Source of the DNA: Limnomonas spitsbergensis
Taxonomy: Eukaryota > Chlorophyta > Chlorophyceae > Chlamydomonadales
Reading direction: 5' to 3'
NCBI GenBank assembly: GCA_037349105.1
Contig: JAYJMM010000021.1
Location: forward strand, 496,001 to 560,000
DNA length: 64,000 nucleotides
The position numbers were made by a program, and so were the translations under genes. Positions within the stretch are counted from its first letter, which is position 1. Every line of letters begins with the position of its first letter. This document shows, one piece after another, positions 1 through 10,700 of this stretch. Below the pieces are notes generated by a model. That model was not told the origin of the DNA and searched no databases. It was given only the letters and a program-made list of their open reading frames with translations.

Positions 1-278
1 TCGGTGTAGAGTTTCGATTCGACCTGCACATGCAAGTGTTTAGATACGCACCCCGAGTATGGCCACATCTTCTAGCCTTGGCTTGGGGTGCTACAATTCG
101 CATTGCGCCTCACCGAAATAATCATGCTTGGCTCCTCCGCAATGGACCGCTTCACGAGCCAAGGTTGGCCTTCGCTGCAGGTCGCTTTGCTCCATAACAC
201 CACTCCGTCAGCTAAAAAGTCATCTTGCAGGTCATACTCTCTGCTGGTCATCCCGATTAGAATATTTAGATACCGCGA
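1..278 (-). CDS. Partial unrecognised gene, two candidate exons leaving the left edge
   Basis: Read on the minus strand, a 165-nt block (278 down to 114) has a clean acceptor (CTTATGCAG), 55 uninterrupted codons and a good donor (GTGAGG). After a 90-nt intron ending TGTGCAG, a second block (23 down to 1) continues in the same phase and runs off the window. The peptide begins SRYLNILIGMTSREYD and contains LADGVVLWSK; I do not recognise a family. Base composition is less GC-rich than the neighbouring ClpB-like exons. In favour: two consecutive phase-compatible splice junctions. Against: short length and no family match. It could be a tail-to-head neighbour of the ClpB-like gene on the same strand. 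Confidence 0.35.
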
Positions 279-709
279 CTGCATAAGCAGTGGATGTTGG
301 CGTGAGTTGTTGGAATTCGAGAGCGAGAAGTTCGTCCGCAGGAGGCTGGGTCTGAACCTTGTTTTCTTCGTAAATGCGCGGGGGCTAATACAGTAGTACT
401 ACCAGGGCACGACAAGAAAAGTGAAAGGCTCTCAGGCAGCCAAGTGGCACTTTCGTAAACGTGTGACGTGCAGCCAATACTGTTTTGAGCCCCTCCCGTC
501 TAAAACTCTTACAGTGTGTAACACGGACAGCAGAGCAATATGCAAATTGTGTAGTCACGGCTGCATGCACCTTAAAGGTTGCGTCCAACCGGAAAAATCT
601 TTGGTCCCAACAGTTCCCACCTTCCGGGAGCGAAATGCACGTACTCAACGGATGTATAACTGAAGCTCCCTGGCATTAGACAAGCCCAGCCCATGTTACA
701 ACGACTCAC

Positions 710-1248
710 GATAAAGGTTGCGGTAAGTTTTCACGACAGCAAGCTTGAAATTGTCCTGTCCAACTGAGACCTCGGCCACTTTCCTGCCAACGAATCAGCT
801 TCTGAATGTGCGAGTTACATTACGGTTGCCGCAGTTGCAGTGGGGACCTTCTAAGTCAGCAACAGGGTCAGCTCAAGACAAGGTAGCCGTTTATTTTAGC
901 CTCTCCTAGAAAAACGGTACTCATAATAAAATGCACAAGGAAACTGATGTTCCGTGTAGCAAAGCACATGGTCCCAACCTTCGTAATTCTAGCCTGTTAA
1001 AAATGATTGTTTCACTTGTCCGGCTACTGAGGCCCCATGTAATACACATCAACCTTCGGAGGTGGGTAGTGTTGACGGGTCCGAACGAGCTGCATGTCCA
1101 TCCTTGGACAGGTCCACACCCTGGGTCTGCAGTTGACTCATCTTCCTCAGAGGGTCGAATTTCATAGGCCGCGCAGCGCATTGCACAACTCCACCGCCAG
1201 CCTTGGCTGTGGGGCCGGAGGCGGCCTCCACAGGCGTTGCGGTGGAAA
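710..1248 (-). CDS. Further candidate exons upstream of the left-edge gene
   Basis: Two more minus-strand blocks look exon-like. Positions 783-710 lie between GTTGGCAG and GTGAGTCG and read KVAEVSVGQDNFKLAVVKTY. Positions 1248 down to about 1077 or 1054 begin after GCACACAG, are GC-rich and contain AARPMKFDPLRKMSQLQTQG. I could not join them to each other or to the exon at 114-278 in one consistent phase, so an exon is missing, a boundary is wrong, or the gene is broken. No family was recognised. The remaining sequence between 279 and 1793 shows nothing else that I can name. Confidence 0.22.
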
Positions 1249-1793
1249 CTGTGTGCGAAGGGGAAACAGTTTTCATTATGCTATACATTCTTATAACCTG
1301 GTGTACCGGTATGGTGGCGATTGGTTGCATCCTTTCAAAATATGAGCAAAAGCAGGTACGTTAGCACAATCCTACATTGTGTAGCGTTCCTGAAGCTACT
1401 AGGTCTTGAGATGGTATACTGATGTACATGTGCTGTATTAGGCACAGACAGTATGAAGCAAGGCGGTACTCTCTACAACACATAAATACTTGAGTACATC
1501 TGCACCACATTGGTTTTCAGAGCTGTGGTGGGGGCAGGTGCCAACCTGCCTCTAAAAACATGATCGGAAAGGACCCAGGGGGGTGTCAAGCAATTGGCAT
1601 CAAAAAGCTAAGCACTTCACCTGCACGCAAGCAATCATGTAAAGCACGTGTGAAAACACGTTTGCCGGGCGTCCGCTGTGTTAACACCATCTTGACCTAG
1701 TAGCTTAAGGAGCGCTACACATTGCCTCAACTCATAAGAGCAGCCCAGCACCTGGCCACCCAAGAGCCCTTGAAGCATACAGAGCCGTCATTG

Positions 1794-4700
1794 CTAATCC
1801 ACAACACACCCAATAGCTGCGTCCCCTATCCCACCTGAGGCTGCCTCAGACGATGCACTCTCAGACACCTCCTTGACAGCCTTCGGCACCTCGGGCGCCA
1901 GCAAGTCAACGTCCCCTCCCGCTGCCACCCGCTGGAATGTCATGCAGCTGCCCCCAAGTTGCACGGTGACCACAATGGTATCGCCCTCCTGAAAAAGATA
2001 CGCAAGGAACAGCGTTCATCTACAGCAGCTCCGCTGTCTTTCAGCTATCCCTTGGCCAACGGCCAGTTGCCCTTACGCCGCCTGCCATGCTGCTTGGGCC
2101 TACGTCTTAAGGCCAGTCAACGTTTCGGCCCCATCAGGCGGACGCATAACTGGAAACAAACTGCGGGAAGCGGTGCAAGGTGCAAGAACACACCATCAAG
2201 GAGAGACGCAGCACCGCTAATGAGCATGAGGCTGCTTAGAAATTCAAGGCCCGGCAAAAACAACCACAAACAGCACCGGCCATCCCCTCAGCTGGAGACC
2301 AACACTTACACACATCCCGGTGCACATCCAGCACAATTCCAGGAACTCGCAACTTGTCATGTCACTCTCATGACGCCCCCCTGCCTCTTTGAGCTAGATG
2401 TTCATGTGAGCGTTATGGATACCTTCTCTAGAGGAATCCAGCCAGCCAGCAAGCCCCCCCCCCCCCCCCCACCACAAGGCCCCCCATGACCCTCTCTCCT
2501 GAGCCTATACCTGAAAGTCTCCCTTCAGCAATGCCCGTGCAAGGGTTGTCTCTAGCTCCCGCTGGATGATCCGCTTCACGGGGCGGGCGCCAAACACCGG
2601 GTCAAACCCCTTCTTGGCCAGGTACTCTACAGCACTCTCTCGGAGCAGCTGCAAGCAGCAGGGTGCGACGAGAGGGGGTGGGGGGGCGTAGGAGGCAAAG
2701 CATGCATGAGCACAGTGCATGCATGGGCAACACACAGTGCTCCTTTTTTTGGGATTAAGCTATATGTCAGCTACGCTCCGGCCACTGGCTTGAGGCCCTA
2801 TTTGTGGTCAGCCTTGCTGCCTTGGCCACCAGTCGAAGGCCGGTCCAGGTTTCGTCCCAATCGGGCATTTGTGGCCAGCCGAAGTTGGTGTTGTAGCCAA
2901 TAAATAATCACTGGCAACAAGGCCTTGTGACAGACGTCGCCAAAAGAAGCAAACTTTACCCCGGTCATAGAGAGCTAGTTCCTCCAATCACGAGGCAGAA
3001 TGAGCGACACCCATCATCAATTCAGAGGGCAAATTGTTACGTGCAGGGGCGTGAGGCAGCGTGCAAATATGACATCAAGAGCACTCCCACACTGCCCACA
3101 GCCCGGAGGTGACTGCGCACCAGCTTCATCTTCCTCTCCGCCAGCCGGCCCGCCACGCCCACCAGGCGCATGCGGACAATGTGGTGGATCTGATCAGATC
3201 TGAGGGGATCGAAGATGATGAACTCGTCGATGCGGTTCACGAACTCGGGCTTGAAATGCTTTCGGACCTGAGGGGCGAGATGCAATGCAGCGATTTTGGG
3301 TGGACATGCACGGCGCTGCGCAACGCACTTGACAACACTCTCGGTCTATGTCCTGCTCACAGGGCGTGTTGCCGACAGCCCAGGGTTCACAGACATCAAC
3401 AGCGCATCATGGTATGTTCATGTTCTATTAATGTCTGTGTACAACATCATCAGATCATCACTATGTTCTGATGTTGGAGTACAGACATCAACAGAGCATC
3501 ATGGTCATCAAAAGCATCATGGGGTGGAAAACGAGCTCTGAATTCATGCCTGCACTCCACACAAACTCAGCCTCTCTGGCATCCTCTGGTCCCTATCAGC
3601 CCCCCCCAGCCCCCCCCCCCCCATTGGGCCCCCACCAGCACCCACCTGCTCCATGACTAGCTCCTTCATGCCCTCGACGCCCTTGCCCGAGCCCTTTTGC
3701 TTGGATATTGCCGCAGACTCGCGGTATATCTCGGCACTGCCCAGGTTGGAGGTCATGATGATGATGGCATTCTTGAAGGACACAGTGCGACCCTGCGTAC
3801 AAAAGGGAGCAACAGAGAGCATGATGATGGCATTCTTGAAGGACGCAGTGCGACCCTGAGTACAATAGGGAGCAACAGCGAGAATGATGATGGCATTCTT
3901 GAAGGACGCAGTGCGACCTAACGCACAAGGATGAGCAACAGTGGGCATGAGTTCTTTACGGAAACGGTGCAGCCTTTTCATAGCTCTCAGTGGGAGAGAC
4001 ATTCAACTTAAAAACATGGTGGCTTTTTCAGAAGCTGCTCATGAAGTCATATGAGGCGCCTCACAAAATAGACAGCTCTGCTTCACACTGGTTTACTTGT
4101 CTATCTTTTGACAGTGCAAAGGAGCATCAATGAACCCAGAGGGGAAAATCACCGGGATCAGTCTTCCTTTTGAGTTTGCATTCAACACCCTTGGGGAGCC
4201 GCCAGGTGGCCACCATTGGTTCCATTGGGACCGAACCTTGACCGCCATATGGCCGGTGACCTAGGCAGCAGGGCCTATTGCACCCTACTCTGCCAGTCGG
4301 GTTGTAGCTTAAGTGTGGCTCTGCCAGCTAGGTTGTAGCTTAAGTGTGGCTCTGCCAGCTAGGTTGTAGCTTAAGTGTGGCTCTGCCAGCTGGGTTGTAG
4401 CTTAAGTGTGGCTCTGCCAGCTAGGTTGTAGCTTAAGTGTGGCTCTGCCAGCTAGGTTGTAGCTTAAGTGTGGCTCTGCCAGCTAGGTTGTAGCTTAAGT
4501 GTGGCTCTGCCAGCTAGGTTGTAGCTTAAGTGTGGCTCTGCCAGCTAGGTTGTAGCTTAAGTGTGGCTCTGCCAGCTAGGTTGTAGCTTAAGTGTGGCTC
4601 TGCCAGCTAGGTTGTAGCTTAAGTGTAGCTCTGCCAGCTAGGTTGTAGCTTAAGTGTGGCTCTGCCAGCTAGGTTGTAGCTTAAGTGTAGCTCTGCCAGC

Positions 4701-7700
4701 TAGGTTGTAGCTTAAGTGTGGCTCTGCCAGCTAGGTTGTAGCTTACGTGTGGCTCTGCCAGCTAGGTTGTAGCTTAAGTGTGGCTCTGCCAGCTAGGTTG
4801 TAGCTTAAGTGTAGCTCTGCCAGCTAGGTTGTAGCTTAAGTGTGGCTCTGCCAGCTAGGTTGTAGCTTAAGTGTAGCTCTGCCAGCTAGGTTGTAGCTTA
4901 AGTGTGGCTCTGCCAGCTAGGTTGTAGCTTAAGTGTGGCTCTGCCAGCTAGGTTGTAGCTTAAGTGTGGCTCTGCCAGCTAGGTTGTAGCTTAAGTGTGG
5001 CTCTGCCAGCTAGGTTGTAGCTTAAGTGTGGCTCTGCCAGCTAGGTTGTAGCTTAAGTGTGGCTCTGCCAGCTAGGTTGTAGCTTAAGTGTAGCTCTGCC
5101 AGCTAGGTTGTAGCTTAAGTGTGGCTCTGCCAGCTAGGTTGTAGCTTAAGTGTAGCTCTGCCAGCTAGGTTGTAGCTTAAGTGTGGCTCTGCCAGCTAGG
5201 TTGTAGCTTAAGTGTAGCTCTGCCAGCTAGGTTGTAGCTTAAGTGTGGCTCTGCCAGCTAGGTTGTAGCTTAAGTGTAGCTCTGCCAGCTAGGTTGTAGC
5301 TTAAGTGTGGCTCTGCCAGCTAGGTTGTAGCTTAAGTGTGGCTCTGCCAGCTAGGTTGTAGCTTAAGTGTGGCTCTGCCAGCTAGGTTGTAGCTTAAGTG
5401 TGGCTCTGCCAGCTAGGTTGTAGCTTAAGTGTGGCTCTGCCAGCTAGGTTGTAGCTTAAGTGTGGCTCTGCCAGCTAGGTTGTAGCTTACGTGTGGCTCT
5501 GCCAGCTAGGTTGTAGCTTAAGTGTAGCTCAAGTAACCGACACATAGCTGACACGGATCCTGACACACAGATAACTTTGGAAAGCCCACAGCATGGCCCA
5601 CCTACGGCAGTTCAGTGGATACCGACACACCTAAATGGAGGCCCCACCCCCCTCATCCACCTCAGCTACGGCAACACACCTGCTAGTTCGTGACACACCC
5701 ATCATCTAAGATCTGTGGCTGAAGGTCATTTCCACATGCCCCTCTCCCCGGCACCGCAACATACCTGTGAGTCCATGACTCCCCCCTCCCTCCTCCCTCC
5801 CCAGTACCACAACATACCTGTGAGTCTGTAACCCGTCCATCATCCAATATCTGTAGCAGCAGATTGAAGACATCCACATGCGCTTTCTCCACCTCGTCAA
5901 AGAGGACCACAGTGTAGGGCTTGCGGCGGACCTGCTCGGTCAGCTGCCCACCCTGCAGTACACAAAAGGAGGGACAGTGGGGGCAAGAAGGAGTGAGGAG
6001 TGATAGCAAGGGCAGTGACAGCCAGGCCATACGGAGTGGCAGCTAGGGCCATGAGGAATGCAGAGTGACTGCCGGTAATGAAGACATGGTGGCAGGCTTC
6101 TCTGGGCGTCAGGCGCCGCCTTGGTGCCCCTCAACACGGGATGGCAGTGTTCGGGCAGCCAGTGCCAGATTATTAACCCTGGGCCTATGCGAGGGAGTGC
6201 TTGCTCTAGCTGCATGGCACGCTCCCCAAACTGTTGAAGTCTTTAGTTGTAAACAGAAATCCACCGATTAATCTGTCTGGTTTCCGTCCGCCGATGATAA
6301 CAGTCTATCTGCTTACAGAAAACACCCTCTGTCAGAATGCTTTCTGAGGTTTGGCCCCCCCTACCTTATGGCCTGCCCTATAATTCCATAAGCCACAAAA
6401 GGACAGCAGAGCCCTTACTACGTGGACAGCCTACCCTCTGACCTCATACAATGCAACATTGCCCGGTGGCGCCCCGATCAGCTGGGACACCGCACGAAGC
6501 TACCCAAACCCCCATGGCCTGCCCTAAAATTTCATAAACCACCCTAAACAGCACAGCCTTTCCTCTGACCTCATCGAATCCCACGTAGCCTGGTGGCGCC
6601 CCGATCAGCTTGGACACCGCATGCTTCTCCATGTACTCGCTCATGTCCAGCCGCACCATGGCCTCCTCGCTGTTAAAGAGGTACGAGGCAAGGGCCTTGG
6701 CCAGCTCAGTCTTGCCAACACCTGGGGAAGACAAGGTGGAGCAGGATGGAGGAGGGGGGGGGACAGGATTAAGGCAACTGCACCCATGGCGTGGTAGAGG
6801 CAGCTCAGTCTTGCCAACACCTGCGGCAGGTGAGGTGGAGCAGGATGGAGGAGGGGGGGGGGACAGGATTAAGGCAACTGCACCCATGGCGTGGTAGAGG
6901 CAGCTCAGTCTTGCCAACACCTGCGGCAGGTGAGGTGGAGCAGGATGGAGGAGGGGGGGGGGACAGGATTAAGGCAACTGCACCCATGGCGTGGTAGAGG
7001 CAGCTCAGTCTTGCCAACACCTGCGGCAGGTGAGGTGGAGCAGGATGGAGGAGGGGGGGGGGACAGGATTAAGGCAACTGCACCCATGGCGTGGTAGAGG
7101 CAGCTCAGTCTTGCCAACACCTGCGGCAGGTGAGGTGGAGCAGGATGGAGGAGGGGGGGGGGACAGGATTAAGGCAACTGCACCCATGGCGTGGTAGAGG
7201 CAGCTCAGTCTTGCCAACACCTGCGGCAGGTGAGGTGGAGCAGGATGGAGGAGGGGGGGGGGACAGGATTAAGGCAACTGCACCCATGGCGTGGTAGAGG
7301 CAGCTCAGTCTTGCCAACACCTGCGGCAGGTGAGGTGAAGCAGGATAGGGGAGTGGGGGGAGGAGGATAAAGGCAACTGCAACCACTGCGTGGCAGAGGC
7401 ATGATAAATGTGAACTATGCAAGCTGCAACCACGACCCCCTCCATACCTCCCCCCATTCCCACACTAACCTGTGGGCCCGAGGAACAGAAAGCTTGCGAT
7501 GGGTCCATTAGGGTCTTTCATCCCCGCCCTGCTGCGGTAGATGGCCTCTGCCACCGCCTCCACTGCCTCCTCCTGACCGATGATGCGCTTGTGCAGCTCA
7601 TCCGTCAGCTGCAACAGCTTGTCCGCTTCGCTCTCCACAAGCTTGGTGAGAGGGATACCTGCGGGGCGCGCAAAGTGCGGGTTGGAACGCTGCTTGGATT

Positions 7701-10700
7701 GTGGTGAAGCCAAAATCCCAGCTTCGTTCCAGCTGTCTTTTGGCCTCCAGTTGAGCTCAAGCCGTCTGAAAGCATAATTGAATCAAGCGTCTTCATAAGG
7801 TCGGTCTGGCCTTCGCATCTCAGCACTCAGATCAGGGATGAACATGAGCCTAGAAGCTTCGAGAATACAAGGTTGCATTGATCGCAGGTTTGACCCCACA
7901 GCCCATGCCTTGCTTGGGCTTTTCTGTAGAGTTGCATCGCCCCAATCCCTCAACACAGTTGTAAACGTGCTTCTGCTACAGTTCGGCTATACTATGGCCG
8001 TCAGCTGGGAGGCCTGGGGCAACAATGCCTGCTGCTTAGCCTAATGGTCGTATATCAACAAGATTTGGTTCCCAATGCCTCACTGGAGGACCCACACCAG
8101 CACCCCAAGCGTGGTCAGCCGCACCCCAAAACAACCCATGCCCCCCACCTGTCCAGTTACTGATGACCATCGCAATGTCAGCCTCGGTCACCTCCCCTCT
8201 GGAGCTGAGCAGCGGGATGTGGCTGCTGCCTCGTGCCTGCACCACCTTCTCTTGGGCGGACCTAGGCAGGGGGCAGGGAAAGGTGGGCCAGCAGACATAA
8301 ATTGTGTGCCAGGTATGGCACATGTGCAGGTATTTGCCCAGAGGGGAGTAAGTCAGCACTATCAGGCTGCAGAACACATATCAGGTCGCGCTGACACCCC
8401 CCCCACCAAACATTTTGAGCACACCCAAGCTGCAGAACCTCGCCTCACCTCATCTTCTTGAGCAGTTCCTCTCTACGTGTGGCGCGAAGGCGGTCCGCCT
8501 CCACCTCATCTCCCTCATCCTCCGCCACCTCGATCTCCGCATTCAACCTGGAAGGAGGGAGGGGGGGAGAGGGCGCTGCTTGTTAGACAGCTCTCAGGTA
8601 CTGTACTCGTCAAGATTTCAGGATTATCATAGAATGAGGGATTGTCAGAGAATGAGGGATTGTCAGACAATGAGGGCGCTTCATGATGCATAGGCGGTGC
8701 ACCTCCCCAGGCTCAACTGGTGTACGGACGATGGCTCTGTAAACACGGTGCGCATGCCTATACGTGTGGCCGGCGTTCAAAAAACTAAACTCAGAACCTA
8801 ATTGCTGTTTTGAAAGTTCATAGGACGGCAGGGCAGGTACCGCACACCTGCCTTGCGAATGTAACAGGGGATGGGCTGCAAGAACGCCAGCACCCGGCAC
8901 TGTTTTTTGGCGTGTGCTGATCGCCAAAAAGCATCTTATACTGATGCCATGTTAAGGCCTACAGCAGGAGATTCCCGGTGCAGCATGCCCCGTTGCTAGC
9001 GCCACTGGGCACGGGTCGGTCAAGGTTTGGCCACGATTGTCCCAGCGGAGGCTGCCCTCTTCCAAGGTGCAGTAGAGCGCATTGACATAGACGCAGTCAC
9101 CCACCTGTTCAGCCCCGACCGTCCTAGCCAAGGCTTGTCTATTTGAAGTGCTTTTGTGCACCCTATTGAAAACACCGCAGTCACCCACCTGTCCATCTCC
9201 TCCTGGATACCGGACAGCTGCTCCACCTCGCTCATATCGTGGCGGTAGTTACCGTCCATCTCTGCGCGACGCGTCCTCAAGGTCTCCAGCTCCATTTCAA
9301 GCCCCTCCAGCGACTCGGCGTCCCCACGGTCGATGGCGGCGCCCCGGCGGAGCATCCGGCGCTCGGCCTCAAGGTCACGGATGCGACGCTCCATCTTGTC
9401 GAGCACCTGCAGCACACACACCGGGCGTCAATCAGAGCTAGCATGGGTGGCCGGATTTGCAAGTCACACAGAGAGATATTGCAGCACATATAAGGCCCAA
9501 TGACTCGTATATTGCTTTCTGTCGTTTTCTTTTTCAAATTTACCACTCAGTGCCCAGAGCGCAGTTTCAGCAGCAAGATGCACCGCGGTCTATATCACTT
9601 TGGGAGGCCTGCCGGGCGGCCAAAACTGGCCTAATCAGGACCAAAACATGACCGGCCTACAGCTGGCAACCCATGCAACAAAGCTTGCTGCATCATGGCC
9701 TCTCAGCTACCAGCCGGGACATACTGAGGTAAGAACAATTTCGAAGTGAACATAGCTCAATATTCATTCTGGAGCAGTAAACCATTTCCATTACCCTTCA
9801 TGATTATTTGCGAAAGTCAAACATGATACTAGTGAAGGACTTTGAACACAGGATATCTCAGCTCCTTCAAAAAGTGTCATGCCATAAATGGTTTGCAAAT
9901 GCTGTGGCTGAAATGCTGCCCAGGTGCACTCAAACATTCATAGTCCAGCTCACCTCGGGCTTTAGAGTCTTCTCCATCTTGACACGAGCAGTCGCCTCAT
10001 CAATGAGGTCAATAGCCTGAACAAAGGAAGAGGGCGACACGGTCAGTGAGATCGGTGATCTTGGTTGCTCAACAAGGCAAATGATGCACACGCTGATGTG
10101 GTATTTGACCCTCCTCCCCTTCTCCATTCCCAGACCTCTCACCTTGTCTGGCAAGTATCGGTCTGGAATGTATCGGTCACTCAACATGGCCGCCGCTACA
10201 ATCGCCTTGTCACTGATCTTCACGCTGTGGTGGCGTTCATACCGCGTACGCAGCCCGCGCAGGATGGAAATGGCCTGAGTAGCGGTCGGCTGCTCAATCG
10301 GTACCTGGGAAGTGCGGGCAGCAGTGTTAAGTACAATGCACATAAAACCACCTTGAGTACCATCACCACCATCACCTTAAAAATAACATAACCCACATAA
10401 CCACCATGAAACCACCTTAACAACTAGACTGTTGGCATGCAACCACTGGGCAGATGGGGACTAAGCAACCTCGGAGCAGCAGGCCCTGCTGTTCCCCACA
10501 CATTTACAGCTGAATGGCTTCATTACCGGAACATCATACAAAGACAGTGGCAAGGAAGACTACCTTGTGAGCGGGGGGGGGGGCAGAGATCAGGCCTATG
10601 TCTAGACGCTACCAACCCTTCCATGTCCCTGCTACACATCCCATCGAGCGGGAATCAAGGGCTAGAGGACAAAGACCAAGATCCACAGGTGTTTGCCGGG

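Noticed and set aside
1959..2489. 176-codon plus frame ending in polyproline
   Set aside because: Antisense to ClpB-like intron 18; composition driven by a poly-C tract.
4289..5530. Possible CRISPR-like array
   Set aside because: Units are contiguous 31-bp repeats with no unique spacers and lie in a eukaryotic intron.
6791..7422. Series of small frames containing [12 protein letters not shown]
   Set aside because: Repeated copies of the exon 14 edge; not separate ATPase genes.
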